Below, piece after piece: positions 22,254 to 34,902 of a DNA stretch of 64,000 nt (position 1 is its first letter; each line of letters opens with the position of its first letter). Source of the stretch: Oryza sativa Japonica Group (lineage: Eukaryota; Streptophyta; Magnoliopsida; Poales; Poaceae). The stretch lies in assembly GCF_034140825.1 (NCBI RefSeq), contig NC_089042.1, positions 26,441,001 through 26,505,000 of the forward strand, written 5' to 3'. The notes beneath the pieces were generated by a model that was not told the origin of the DNA, searched no databases, and worked only from the letters and a program-made list of their open reading frames with translations. A program made the translations under genes and the position numbers.

Positions 22254-23458
22254 TTAGACCAACGCAGGCAATTTCCCAGAACAAACTGCAGCATAGGCAT
22301 CTGCGAGCCCTGGAACAGCATTCTCATGGTGATCAATGTACCTTGCTACAAAATCTTCGTTGCTCACACATACACAACCGTAAAAATCAACAGTTTTTTT
22401 TATCAATCCCTTCACCAGAAGGACTTCTACAACATAATGCCTCGGCAGCAACCGCTTCTCCAGGCTGTACGTAAGCAGTACAGGCCTCTGCAAAATGTAG
22501 TCAGGCTCCAATCCGACTTTGCCAACCAAGAACTCTATTTTACTGTGAAGTTTGCTCTCAGATAATCCCAGAATTTGTGGACACTTGCAGACCGCAGAGC
22601 GGAGCTTTTCCATGGAGCAACCAAGAGAACTGCTCAAGAACTCCATCCTCGCATTGACAATGCCTTCATTGCTACGGGCAACGGCGCCCACAGCGTTCTT
22701 GAATGCCCATGAGCAACCCGGCATGCGGAGTTTCTCAGCTTGCTGCACGATAACCTTCAATCTCTCTGGGCTGAACGTGAGGACCCGCGCGGACGTCTGG
22801 GACATCTGGACAATATCACAAACACTTTAGCCCGCACTCCCGGAGCAGCGCGATGTTGGGCTTGATAACCTTCTCGAGGCTCGAGCTGACGATCGCGTTG
22901 TTCCTCTTCAAGATCGAGCATCTCGAAGGATCCCAAGAAGGGGATCCAGAACTCGAGCCTCGGGGCCATGTCGCATGTGTGGAAGCCCTTGGCGCCGCCG
23001 GGCAGGAGGAGGAGGCTGGCGATCTGGGGGTCGGACAAGCCGACGCGGTGGCGGAGGGAGGCGACGCGGAGGGCGACGCTGGGCGCCTTGGTGCAGAGGA
23101 GCCGTGGCTCGGCGGCGAAGACCGCGGCGAGGTCCGCGCCGGAGAGGCCGACCCCGGAGAGGATGGCGAGCACCGCGTCCGGCTTGGTGGCGGACTTGAG
23201 GTGGGAGACGTTCTTGGAGGCTTTGAGCGCCTGGGCGGCGGTGAGGCCGCAGGTGTCGACGAGGTAGTCCTCCATGGAGAAGGGTGTCGCGGTGGTGGTG
23301 GACCTGGCGGCGGCGGTGGAGTGGAGGCGGCGGTTGGGGTGCACAGAGGAGGAAGAGGATGCGGCGGCGGTGGATGGGATTAGGCGGCGGAGGTGTACAG
23401 GGGAGGAGGAGGAGGAAGCGCGGAGAAGTGGGAGGAGGTGGTTCTGGAGGCGGAGCAT
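22254..23458 (-). pseudogene. mTERF-family organelle factor gene with two frameshifts
   Basis: mTERF proteins bind organellar nucleic acid through helical repeats and affect transcription or splicing in mitochondria or plastids. The N terminus (MLRLQNHLLPLLRASSSSSP, then Ser/Arg/Ala-rich) is a typical mitochondrial presequence. It is followed by DTCGLTAAQALKAS and several mTERF motifs (VLAILSGVGLSGADLAAVFA; GLEPDYILQRPVLLTYSLEK; a C-terminal YIDHHENAVPGLADAY). The gene is intronless, as many mTERFs are. The frame changes near 22914-22920, after FLGSFEML, where about two bases look missing. It changes again near 22820-22826, after LLRECGLK, where one T looks extra. Between them the expected text continues in another frame (LKRNNAIVSSSLEKVIKPNI). 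All flanking parts are well conserved, so the damage is recent or a sequence error. Confidence 0.82.
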
Positions 23459-23524
23459 GGCGGCGCCGGCGCCGGCGCCGGCGAGTGCGAGGCCGCCGTC
23501 GGCTAGGCTATGAGCTAGGTTTTA

Positions 23525-23874
23525 AGCCCTGTTCGGATTGATATCATATTTCAAACTATCTTATTTTTTTAAAAAAAATTGATAAATATGTAGATGGATT
23601 AAGGCTGTGTCGGGAGGTATGGTTGGCGCGCGACACATTTTCTTACCAAAAAAACACGTCCTTTAACAATTTAAAAAACGTGCGCGTGGGAAGCGAGGAA
23701 GGTGAGTTGGAAAAGTTACAGAAAGAAGTCAGCCTATTTGTTACCAATCCTAGAGAATTTTAACAATAGCACATTTAACCTATTCTATAAAACTTGATAA
23801 TGTTATCAATTTATCAAAATTTGGTCATTGCTAATTTTTGGAAGCGTTTATTTAAACACTAAACTAAATAGGCC
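23525..23874. mobile_element. Tourist-like MITE upstream of the mTERF gene
   Basis: Ends AGCCCTGTT and AATAGGCC lie between TTA at 23522-23524 and 23875-23877. It is about 350 bp, starts only about 65 bp upstream of the mTERF ATG, and may itself contain a smaller insertion beginning near 23610. Confidence 0.5.
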
Positions 23875-23924
23875 TTAAATTTCTGGCAATGCCAATGTGT
23901 TAAGAGTAAAGTGCCAAAACAATA

Positions 23925-24152
23925 CTCACTTCATCCCACTATAATACAATTCTAGATTTATTTTTTTCCCAAAATAATACAATCCTACTATACTATTTAC
24001 TATCACATCAATCAGATCCCATTCAAATTTCTCTCCGTCTTACTCTCAACTACCCTCTCACTTCATATCATCGCTCATTTAATAGGGGATGTTTGGGTGA
24101 TTTTCTCTCCATCTTATTTTCATTCTCTCATTTAGTAGTGGGATGGAGAAAG
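23925..24152. mobile_element. Stowaway-like MITE
   Basis: Ends CTCACTTCATCCCACTA and TAGTGGGATGGAGAAAG are inverted repeats with TA on both sides. Confidence 0.6.
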
Positions 24153-25198
24153 TAGTGTTGTCTACTCGTATTATGAAATTTTATAAAAAAAATAAATAAA
24201 GTGCACGATTGATCCCTAAATTTGTTCGCTCATCGTACTCTCAAAACACATATCTATATCTCATAAACTCATTAAAATGTTTCATTCAAATCCTGAATTA
24301 CCACGATCTTCCAAAATTTTACGTGGTATGTCACACAGACGCTAATGTGGGTAATTTGTGTGTTTCGAGAATATGTTACCAATCGAACAAGTTTAGGGAT
24401 CGGTTGTACCTTAACTCTTGAAGAAAATTTTAAATCATATGACATTTGTTCTCATCCTGGTAGTATTTTTTTCCTGAATATGTGCATACAATTATGATCT
24501 GCCATGTCATGATGAGCATATTGTTGCATGTGCATCAAATACTCACTGTCATCGAGAGAACTGCTGATTGCTTTGGCACTTGACATTTCAAAAAGTGAAC
24601 CATACCAAACAGTTTCAAATGGTGTTCCTGCCAAAACTGGACAAAAAATGAGTGCAGAAGAAACAGGGCAAAAAAAAAAGGAACTCCTATAGCACTGGAA
24701 TGTCCTTGCATTTGATTTTTCTGAATAGATGTAGAAAAAAGTCAATTTTCAAGGAGTTCTGTGCTTCTGTATATGAAGAGAAAGCTGCACTGCTGCAGAG
24801 GCATTGGCTTATCCAATTATTCTCCTCACAGAAATGGAACACTACTTATCCAATTATGCAGCTTCATGAGTAGCCCAGTCCTGCTTCTTGTGCCAATGAA
24901 TCCCAGTTCATTGTTGGGAAAAATAAAGAATGCTCAGTCCATCCTCCATGGCTACCTGTCGGACAAAAAACTACATTTTGTATGATGATTGGTTTTACCC
25001 TTCATTGGGCAAATGCACGGTAGAGAGAAAAGAATATAAGCTAGATTATGTTACACTGAAAAGAATCACTAGAGAATATAGTTTGACTAGAATACATTTA
25101 CACCATACAGTTACAGAACTAAAAAGGAAGTATTTTGTGGAACCGGTTGAACCAAAAGATGTTGCTATCTTTGTATGGTTTGAGGAAAGTTGGTGAGA

Positions 25199-28034
25199 TC
25201 AGATGATCCACTTGGAGGTAACTTGAGCACTTTGCCGAGGTTTCATGGGAATTTGTGATAAATTCCTCTTTTTCATGCTTGAGGAGACAGTAGGACTGAA
25301 AAAATCTTGGCTTTTCTGCGAAATGGCTGCAGCCTGCAAATGTGGTTTTCTCAAAGGAATGAAGGTGTGTGACTTTGAGGGGGCCCCTTTCGAAGATTCA
25401 ACACTTTTTGGGGAATCCCACTTGCTATGATTCACAAAACTCTGTGATCTCCCAACCATCTTGGGATTCTTTTCCTTTGGGCTAGGGATGTTTCTGCTTT
25501 CCCTAGTTTCAGCAGAGTACATTGTCTCCTCTCCACTGCTAAAACCGCCCCTCTCATCCCCCAACTCTGATATATCTGGTGGAGAGGAACTGGACTGAGC
25601 CTCACTCCAGCAATTTTCCTGGTAAGCAACATTGTGAAGAGTGCCACAATTGATCCTCACATTAGCTAGCTGTGCTTCATGTGAAAATGATGGGTTCGGT
25701 TTTATCTTATTCTCATGGGACATCATGTGCTTTAGAGGAAGTGGCAGGCGAATTGATCTTGGATGCCCTGGAGGAAAGTTATTATCCATAAGTGAAGCAG
25801 ATTGCTCAATCTTAGATTCATGCATTTGTGAGGTCAGATCTTGTTGTTCATGAATAGAGTGCGAGTCAACAGAATCATTTTCACCGCATGAAATCTTCGC
25901 AGAAGCTGAACTGCATGATCCATGATGCTGTGTCAGCCTAGGTGGTATTTGTGATGATGACATCCCATCACCACCCTCTCGCTCCATGGTCTTGATGTAG
26001 TTAAGACGACCAACAGAAGAACACTCACTTCGTTGCCCAGTGGATATTAATCGTGCAGGAGGCATCATTGGCTTGCTAACATCTTCTAAGTTACCATTCC
26101 AATGCTGCTTCAACCAACCACAGACTGCAGGAATGGGCATCCCAAACTGTGTTGGCACATCCTTCTTTGCTGAAAGGAGTGCGGCTGAAGATGCAGAAGC
26201 GTATCCAGTAGGTGTAGAAGGTGCAAGCTTCATTGGATCACAAACCATGAAAGCTAAATTTCCGTGCATATCAAAACCAGCAGATCCAGGATACCATGCG
26301 ACTTCATCAGTTGAGAACTTTATAAGGTTGTCTGTTGTAATTATAACCTTCCCCTCGCCTATTGTCAGGTCTTTTCTCTTTGTGTGGCCCAGGAGCAAAA
26401 CTGTACTGCCAAGGTCCAAGCTGGGGTTCAGGCAGGTCTTTAGGAAATGAGGCTGTTGCCCGTGTGAATTTAATTCATCGTTCACCACATCAAGACCCAC
26501 TATTGTAAGGTCCAAAATGGGGCTAGTGATAAAGAATCTGGAATAATGAAACAAAACAAATAACTGTAAATTTTCATAGTAAAAGATGGAAATAAAAGGC
26601 CCACTTGGGCAAATAAATGTTTCAGTACTCCAAAATTTCAGAGTAAAAACTTGCTAAGTTTCCCGCTCTAAAAGCAATAGAGATGCACAGCACATTTATT
26701 TATATTCCAGTTCTATACGGTCACCTTTTCATTTCTTGTTATTACAATTAAGTTTCGAATGTTGGGTGGTTGCCCAATAAATAAAGTGTTCAAAAAGAAA
26801 TCCAGATTGACCCTACATTGATTTTGTGTAAAGAAACAAAGAATGCATTTAAAACATGTCCTATGCCCAGCAATCAAGTGAATAAATTGAACCATGGACC
26901 ACTTTCAGCAAATATTGCCTCCCATTTTAAATTTTCTAGTCAGGCATCCAGAATTCAATAGAGTTTATGTCTACTTGTACAAAGATGTGAAGTAATCCTC
27001 GATGCTATATCTGCTTCTCGCAGCTATTGCACAAAATTGACTTTACTCAGCCAATGGCAATAATGCTTCCTGACATACATCTGCTGGCTCATAAATCTGT
27101 TCGGTGATCCACCAAAATCGTATGAAGAAGATAAATAAATTTATTTGTACATAGTTGCATTTGATCCTGAACGACCAAACAAAGGAAATATATTATCCCC
27201 ACTACAAAAGTACGGATGCTACAATAACAGAATGCATTAATAACATCAAGATTGTCTAGGTCCCATGGTAACAAGCCCCAAATGATAGTATCATGAACCA
27301 TATGGAAGTCAACCCCACCCCACCACAATGTCCCCAAGTCCTGAACTTTCGAGCAAGCAAAAGTTTTCTTTTTCTTGTAATTCAGAAGCCCAAAATGACT
27401 ATCTCATGAACTCCCCTAAAGACTAGATTCATTTGATTTTGAACAAAATTGCAGCAGCTTTACATCGAATGATGAAAATTAGATCTCTCTACACCATAGT
27501 GCAAACAAACATCTAGCAATCCTTGCGGGCGTGCAACCCAAAAGGGAAAAGAAAAAATGCTAAAGGCGTCGCATTAGGTTTCAAAACCGAATCCTCTCAT
27601 GGCGCAATGCAGCACCAATCGATTCCATTCGAAACCCGCAAACCCACCACAAAAAAAATGTAAAATCATTTGGGCACCGCATTTGAACAACCCAATAGGA
27701 TTATTATAGGAAGCGGAGGAAGAAATCCAAGAAATGGCGGAGAGGGGGTTCAATACCTCTGCGGCACGAGGCGAGCCGGGAGGCGGCCGTGGCTGAGGCG
27801 GACCTCGGCGGCGGCGGCGGCGGCGGCGGAGGGGATGGTGCCGTGCGTGGTGAGCAGGAGGGCGCGGTGGATGAGGAACCCACTCCCACCTCTGCCCCCT
27901 CCTCCACCTCCGGCGGGGAAGGAGACGGCGGCGACGGCGGCGCCCTTGGCGGCGAGGACGGAGTTCTTGATCCGCTCCAGCTTCGCCCCGCCGGAGCAGA
28001 AGCACCACCCCGACCCGTCCCCCAGCACCCCCAT
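25199..28034 (-). CDS. Trypsin-fold protease-like protein with disordered tail
   Basis: Two exons, 28034-27757 and 26537-25199, join R93 across the intron (CAGAG|GTATTG ... TTCCAG|ATTC) and give 538 residues in frame. The first 190 residues look like a trypsin/DegP-type fold: GSGFLIHRALLLTTHGT carries a candidate catalytic His (H64), ILDLTIVGLD a candidate Asp (D102), and YPGSAGFD a candidate nucleophile (S178 in GSAGF, replacing the usual GNSGG). From about residue 250 onward the protein is Ser/Pro-rich and probably disordered. The tail holds phospho-site-like patches (RESRNIPSPKEKNPKMVGRS) and ends KPRQSAQVTSKWII. There is no signal peptide, so a cytosolic or nuclear location is likely. Activity is uncertain because the Ser motif is not canonical. 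The first exon is very Gly/Ala-rich and GC-rich. Confidence 0.85.
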
Positions 28035-28441
28035 TGGTTTTGCCTCGCTGAATCCCTCCCAGTCACCCTGCTACTCCGGCGACCGGCGCGCGGCGGAGAG
28101 GGAGGAGAGGAGAGAAGGGGAGAGGAGGAGGAGGAGGAGGAGGAGGGAGAGGGGTGGTAAGCACTAGCAAGGAGGAGTAGCAACGAACGTGACACAGTGT
28201 AGGCAATGTCGCGTCGCATGTGAGCCTTGGCGTTCGTCTTGTTCCTTCGTGGGATACACACCGATGGCAACGGGTCTCTCCTTCGCGTTGCGCTTCCAAT
28301 TATGATTTGATAACCACATTTTACCGGACTCACTTTTTTTTCATTTATACTTATACTTGTCGGTTAAAATTTAAATTATTAATGTTAAATTTGAAGTTAA
28401 TTTAAGAAATTTTCTCATCGTAGTTTATTTTTTAACCTTTA

Positions 28442-28804
28442 GGGCATCTTTAAATCACAAGAATGAAAAAACGGAGGAATAGGAAAAACATAGGGTTTTG
28501 ACAGGAATGTAATTGTAAAACAGAGGATTGCAAAACACAGGAAAAACGTAGGAATGACCGTTTGATTGTACCACAGAAAAAACACAGGAATTTTAGGAGA
28601 GATAAAGACTCAAAGGATTTTTTCCCTGAGGTTCTACCTCTTGTTAAAATTCCTCCAAAACTTATATGGGAAGAGGCATTTCATAGGAATTTCATAGGAT
28701 TTCATAGGGTTCATTCCTTTGATTCAAAGGACTTTGTAGGAAAAATTCCTATAAGAATGAAATCCTCTAAAATTCCTATGAATTTCCTTTGAATCAAAGG
28801 GGCC
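28442..28804. mobile_element. Tourist-like MITE (363 bp)
   Basis: Begins GGGCATCTTTAAATCA and ends GAATCAAAGGGGCC, with TTA at 28439-28441 and 28805-28807. The interior is rich in AGGAATTTC-type words and inverted copies. Confidence 0.72.
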
Positions 28805-29126
28805 TTAATTTTATATCGCCAAGAACATGTATATAAGTTTTATACACAGATTTTTTTTTTTCATTTGCAAATAGTATATTGTTTCTCTTTTTTCCTTCGA
28901 TATGATAGGGCTGCATGTTCCCTCTCAATCCCATTATGGTATTTTATCGTCGTTTTGTTTATCCAATTTTTCTCTTGGATTACATTAGAGAGAGAGAGGG
29001 GATGTTTGGCGAAAAACGTTTTTTTCCCAATAGGGGTGTTACTCTGTATGAAATGCTTGGCATTTTTCAACGCATCATTTCCTTAAAAATACACTTAAAA
29101 TAAATCCATTCAGAAGATACTTATTA

Positions 29127-29250
29127 CTTCCTCCGTCCCAAAATATAAAAGATTTTGAAGAGATGTAACACATCATATTACTAAAAATCTAAACATGTAC
29201 TGGATGTATCACATCCCTCTAAAATCCCTCATATTATGTGACGAAGGGAG
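29127..29250. mobile_element. Short Stowaway MITE
   Basis: Begins CTTCCTCCGTCCCAAAATAT and ends ATGTGACGAAGGGAG between TA dinucleotides; the inner halves are inverted. Confidence 0.7.
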
Positions 29251-29259
29251 TAGTTATGG

Positions 29260-30045
29260 CGGTGAAACCTGCCCACGGTTGTTTGTATTTATGGCTAATT
29301 AATTTTTAGCGGTAAACGATGTACCCGTCAATACAGAGATATATGCAATGAGTTCGTCAATCTTAAATCTTAATATATATCAGTATAGTTGTTGTGCTTG
29401 GGAGGTAAAGTGTGCATATATACGTTCGTATGGATGAGTACGTGTGTGTTGTGAATACATGTGTTTGTCCAATGTTTTTTAAGAAAATATATGCCTTTTT
29501 GCTAATAAGATTTTACTGAGATAAGAGAGTTATCATTGGTCTTCGTCATTATAACTACATGTTCTTATTAGAGCGCACTCACATGTGTGCGAATATGGTG
29601 TTAGGGTGTGCGGTTGCAAGCAATTTTACCACTTATAATTATTTTTTGTTTCATTTTATAGGGGACAATTCGTTGCTTTGACTTCAGCGGGATAAATATA
29701 CAATGTATTCAATTATGGTCGTGTTTTTTGTGTTCTCGACTTTGAATTTTCGTTTACACGCTTCTAAGCTTATGCCTCATGTAAAAGAAACTATATGGTA
29801 TTCTAAAACAACATTTCGACTCCTCAGACAACTAGAAAAATTAGATCATTTCAATTTCAGCAGTCTCAAATAGAGCCTAATAGATTACATAGGATATTCA
29901 AGATTATATTTGACATGCAAAAATTATACTAGTATATAATAGATTGCATAGGATATCGTGCTAATTATTCCCTTGGTCTAACAAAATCAACTTAGAAATT
30001 GATGAGACACTTCCCTCAATCTCAGAAAAAAAAACCTTAGAGATA
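29260..30045. other. AT-rich intergenic, no gene seen
   Basis: No coding or splice pattern on either strand. Confidence 0.45.
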
Positions 30046-30047
30046 TA

Positions 30048-30177
30048 CTCCCTCGGTTTCATATCATAAAACTTTCTAGCATTACTCACATTCATATAGA
30101 TGTATATGTCTAGGTTCATTAACATCTATATGAATGTGGGCAATGCTAGAAAGTCTTATAATATGAAACGGATGAAG
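30048..30177. mobile_element. Short Stowaway MITE (near-perfect hairpin)
   Basis: CTCCCTCGGTTTCATAT at the left faces ATATGAAACGGATGAAG at the right. Inner arms CATTCATATAGATGT and ACATCTATATGAATG are exact complements. TA flanks both ends. Confidence 0.8.
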
Positions 30178-30366
30178 TATGAGATACTTTTTATTCAGAT
30201 TCGTTGTATTACAAAATGATTAAATGATTAAGTGATTAAGCAAGATTGTCGTCTGTTAAGCAAGATTGCCGTCTGTTTTAAATAAATATTTTATAACATT
30301 TTCAAATAAACCAATTTCTACCTTTTTGCCTATCATCGATCTGTAAATCGAGAATTTTATCTTTTC

Positions 30367-30636
30367 AATATCTCTCACCTACCCACCTATAATATAACTT
30401 TGCTATTAATTAGGGGTATTTTGGTCCTTTTATATTCACCTTGGAAAATAATCTTTAATACCCCTCACCTACCCACCCCATAATATAACTTTGCTATTAA
30501 TTAGGGGTATTTTGGTTCTTTTATATTCACCTTGGAAAATTATCTTCAGTAACCCTCACCTACCCACTCATAATATAACTTTGCTATTAATTAGGGGTAT
30601 TTTGGTTCTTTTATATTCACCTCGAAAAATTAGGGT
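30367..30636. repeat. Three-unit tandem repeat upstream of the FHA gene
   Basis: Three head-to-tail units of 90-91 bp each contain CTCACCTACCCAC, TATAATATAACTTTGCTATT and GGGGTATTTTGG. Units begin near 30374, 30464 and 30555. The array ends about 290 bp upstream of the FHA start codon, so it occupies the proximal promoter. Confidence 0.9.
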
Positions 30637-30922
30637 TGGAGATTTTTTTTTAAGACAGAGGTAGTAAAACATAATCCGATTGTCCTGTGAGTGTTCCCCT
30701 TCTCCATCTACCTGTCTGTCCCCCAATTCCCCACTTCCCCAACCCAGGCGATCCTCCGCCGCCGCCGCCGGCGGCCGGCCGCCTCCCTCCGCCGCCACGC
30801 AGCCGCGCCCCCTCCGCCGGACACTCCAGACCCCGGTGAGCCTCCCCTCCTCCGCCGGCCGCCTTGCCCGCGCCCGAACGCCACGCCAAGCTCAGGATCA
30901 TTTCGTCGATTTCGTGGATTGG

Positions 30923-33900
30923 ATGGCCAACCTTGGCGGTGGCGCGATGCCGGCGGGATCCTCGGGCGGCGACGGCGAGGTGGAGGCCGGGTTCGCGAAG
31001 CTCCAGGGGGAGGATTTCGAGTACTACATGCAGACCTACTCGATCATGCTGGGGCGCAACAGCAAGAAGTCGACGGTGGACGTGGACCTCTCCAGCCTCG
31101 GCGGCGGGATGAACATCTCGCGCCACCACGCCCGGATCTTCTACGACTTCCAGCGCCGCCGCTTCGCGCTCGACGTGATCGGCAAGAACGGGTGCCTCGT
31201 CGAGGGCGTCCTCCACCTCCCCGGGAACCACCCCGTGAAGCTGGATTCCCAGGATCTGCTCCAGATTGGGGACAAGAAGTTCTACTTCTTGCTGCCCACC
31301 CGGTCCATCTTCGCGTCCGCCGCCGCTGCTCGGCATCCGCCTATCATCCCGCAGCAGATGCCTCCACCATCCTATGTGCGGACAGGCCGCCCTCGTCTGT
31401 CTGAATTTCATGACAGGTCCTTTGAGGGTGACTATGGCCGGGAGGGTGATGAGATTGGGAATGGTATCAGTGAGAGTGGTGGGATGAGGGGGAAGTTGAT
31501 TAAGAGGAACAAGAAGCTGTCCGCGGAGTCGGAGATGTATGGCGGGCACCGGATCAATGTTGAAGCAATCGGGACACTCGGTGAAGGTGGTAATCGTTGC
31601 TCTCCACTCTTACTAGATATCCTTTCCATTTTATCCTGGTGTCATTGTTTTCTTGTAAAAGATAGTACATGTTGATTCTGCATTGATGGCGTTGCTGTTT
31701 CGATATAAATTATATGCGATTTTGCTTGATCAATCAGACGATCACTAAATATAGCTGTACTTTTTGCTCAGTTCATTTACATTGTGAAAATGAAACTCAG
31801 GGTCATCAATGTAAGATAAGGTTATTTCAACCTTCTGTACTGGGCAGAATGAAGATTGTACAGTTTACACTATAAGCAAGATAGAGTATAACAAGACTAT
31901 ACCAATTTTAGATGCAATTGCATAGCCTGTGCCAATAAGTATTTTCTCTAAGTTGTCTAAGTTGAGTATAACAAGACTATTTTATGGTGTGCGTCTTTCA
32001 ATTAGCAAATGTAATACATCTCTCATTTTTTGTAAATGAATGTGAATGTTCAGCAATAAGTTAAATGCATTACCTGTGCTACTCCTATCAGCCGGAGAGA
32101 ATGAGATATTCTATTTCACTCTAAGAATTACTAGATGGTGTGGAATAAGTTTGGATCACCCCTGCTATCCCTTTCCAGTTTCCAACTCCGAATATTCAAC
32201 TTTGGGGACTGTTAGTGTGTGTTCTGGTTATTCATAGCTGTGCCATTGAAGAAACATCTTATAGTTTGATCTGATCTTAACCACCTTCCTTTGTTAATTG
32301 TTTGTGCAGACAGCAGATCAGAAATAAGATCAAGGGGTGACAGGGATATGGATAACCAGCACATCCTGCAAGCAGAAGAAAAGGATGTAGTGTCATCTGT
32401 TGCAACAGTGTTATCTGACCTCTGTGGTCCTGGAGAATGGATGCCTATGGCAAAACTCCACACAGAGGTTTGTCACGGATGAACTTAAATATTTCATCCA
32501 ATTTCTATACAGTATAGGTAGAGGCTAGATTATACTCTGGCATGTCTTTTTAGTCCCTGTCTTCTGTGAAACTTCACTGCCTTTTGGCTTGGAAAAAGCA
32601 AGTTTTGGGGTAGATAATTTCGAAAATTGAGGAATGGGCCTTGTGAACTAAAACAAGCTAAAACAAGAAGAAAATGGTATTTTATTGAAATGCATGATAA
32701 AATGAACATATATTCGAAAGATTAAATGGAGCCGTCACAGTCAATGAGAAAACTTGATCAGTAAGGGGACTTGTTGGCTGATGTCGTCTGGGGATAAAAA
32801 TTGGATGACAGCATCCCTGCCGTGTCAATCATCATAGTAGCTGATCCTGCAATCTGAACCAGATGATTCAGGTCATCAACACACAGCATCCCAAATATCC
32901 ATGTAAAATCTGGTGTCTTGTCTAAAACACGGGTTATAGTGCATCTTGTTCTGCCGGTGTGTATAAGTTGATAGTCAGGAGACAAAACAATTATATAGAC
33001 ATGTAACTTTGGTCCTCTCAGCTACAGGACTGTTAGGATTTCAAATGCATGTGTTTGCCAATACAAGCACCAGAGACATACTCTAGACAATAGTATGATT
33101 ACATACAACTTATCACTTTGAACATGTTTTGCACTTAACCTTGTACTGATACTCAGAGAGTTGCTTCTGCTAGTGATGGGATGCCTAAATGTAAACACAG
33201 TAGTTAGGCTTTGTTATTCTAACAAAACAAACAAGGACAGATGCATGAGGAAAACTAGTGTTAAAATGTGTTTACTTCTGCTAAGTTATTATTAGTAGTA
33301 GCTTGCATCCAAAGTCCAAATATATGGAAAAGAAATAAAAGATAAAAGTTTTCTGTTACTTGGAAAAGCTCAGATTTTTCGATTTGCCACAGTGGGCATT
33401 TCTTGGATTGCACCAGCACCCGGAGAGATTGAAATGTTTGGCTCTTGTGCTTGTCGTTAACCATTTGTTGTTGTACCTATAAATGTCAGAACTCTCATAT
33501 AGTGTCATCTTTTCTGATTCTCCTCTTTGCCTTCAACCAGTGATCTAAAAAATTAGCATAAATCATGAGTACAGTAATGCTACGATGGCAATCTTATTTG
33601 TTCAACTGGCACAGTTGGTGTATGTATTTTCATTAGCATATGTGCACTTGTGGAGAGATCTTCGTTTCACCTAGCCATCTCTTTTTTCTTGCTACCTTTA
33701 CACTCAAGCATGTTTCCTCTTTCTTGGTATGCAAACTAAGTAACTAACTCGTTTGGTTACTTGCAGCTTCTTGAACAGTTTGGCAATGTGTGGCACCACA
33801 GCAGGGTCCGGAAGTACCTTTCACCAGAGGACTGGTCGCCAACTGAAACAAAAGGTAGGCCATGGTACGGTCTCCTTGCATTGCTGAGGAAGTATCCGGA

Positions 33901-33976
33901 ACATTTTGTCATCAACACAAGATCGAAAGGCAGGGTAACATCGGAGTTCGTCTCGCTGGTCTCTTTGCTCTCCTAG
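30923..33976 (+). CDS. FHA-domain nuclear protein (FHA1/FHA2-like)
   Basis: Phosphothreonine-binding FHA protein, likely nuclear and acting in transcription, as in the tobacco FHA1 / Arabidopsis FHA2 group. Exons 30923-31586, 32310-32467 and 33767-33976 give 343 residues with all junctions in phase. I chose the ATG at 30923 (MANLGGGAMP), close to the conserved EAGFAKLQGEDFEYYMQTYS, rather than the in-frame ATG at 30680, whose extension is low-complexity. The FHA core spans about residues 33-127: LGRN at 43-46, ISRHHARI at 65-72, GKNG at 87-90 and LQIGDKKFYF near 113-122. A Pro/Arg-rich linker with a basic KRNKK patch (likely nuclear signal) follows. The C-terminal part (LCGPGEWMPMAKLHTELLEQ; HHSRVRKYLSPEDW) is the conserved tail of this group. 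No defect is seen. Confidence 0.92.
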
Positions 33977-34679
33977 AGGTAACCTGGACCGTGGCATAAT
34001 CTGTTCTCACCGTTCTGGCCCTGCTGAAGAATGATTCGCATCTTCAATCGCTGAACTGAATTGAAGCCTGTTGTACTTTACTGGCCTGTGTTTACCCTTA
34101 GCTATGTAATCCGGAGAAATACATAGGGAAACAGGATTTTAACTTATGTTAGTAGCTGGGTTCATGTCTCACTGTTGTGTGGGGTGAGAATGTATGTCTA
34201 GTGTTGTTGAGACTGGAAGCGCGAAAGTTCACAGCATTTTGCTGATTGGAAGATTTTGAAACTTTGCCGTACTCGAAGAAGTGTAGTTGTTCATCCTTCA
34301 TATATATGTTCTGAAATCTACATGCTGCAGGGTGAAACCTTGGACAGAAGAAAACTGAATGAGTGCTCTGCAAATGTTTGGTCATGGATGCTCCCTAGCT
34401 CCGACAAGTTGATGCTCGTCGATGCACTGGTGGTCTGGCGCGCGGCCTGGGTGGGGATCAGGGTTTATAAAACTGTGTAGTTATCACGTGAGGTAATTTT
34501 CTCAGTTTTTGAAATTACAGTATACCTTGTGGTAATCGCATAGTTTTCGTGGTAACCGAGCGGTTACCGCGATAACCACTAAATTGTGGGGTGACGGTAA
34601 TCTCATCCAAAACTGTTTGGGGAACCCTAGTGGAGATTGATCTCTCGCTAGCTCGCTCGCTGACCTGGCACGGCGACTC

Positions 34680-34902
34680 GGCTAGCCCCATCGTTTGGGC
34701 TAAATAGCCAAAGAATGAGTCAAAATTTCAATTTTTAAACTTGATTTTGAGGTTGATTTTGAAATGCTTTTAACGTAACTTTTTTTTTGGTTAATGTTGA
34801 CTTTTAAGTCGCTACGAACAAATCTACAAAAGTTTTACTTATAAATTAATTTTAATTTTCTAATAAGCCATTTTAGGTCAAATGGGCAACCGATGGGAGC
34901 CG
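34680..34902. mobile_element. MITE of the CATCGGTTG-end family, copy 1
   Basis: Left AGCCCCATCGTTTGGGC and right GCAACCGATGGGAGCC are imperfect inverted ends. The interior (AATTTTTAAACTTGATTTTGA, TTGACTTTTAAGTCG) matches the copy at 46234-46456. Confidence 0.65.

Noticed and set aside
22853-23541. Long plus-strand frames rich in Gly and Arg across the mTERF 5' region.
   Set aside because: They are GC-driven shadows of the minus-strand mTERF reading frame.
24930-25196. An 88-codon plus-strand frame next to the protease-like gene.
   Set aside because: No domain, and it overlaps the likely 3' flank of the minus-strand gene; no splice partners found.
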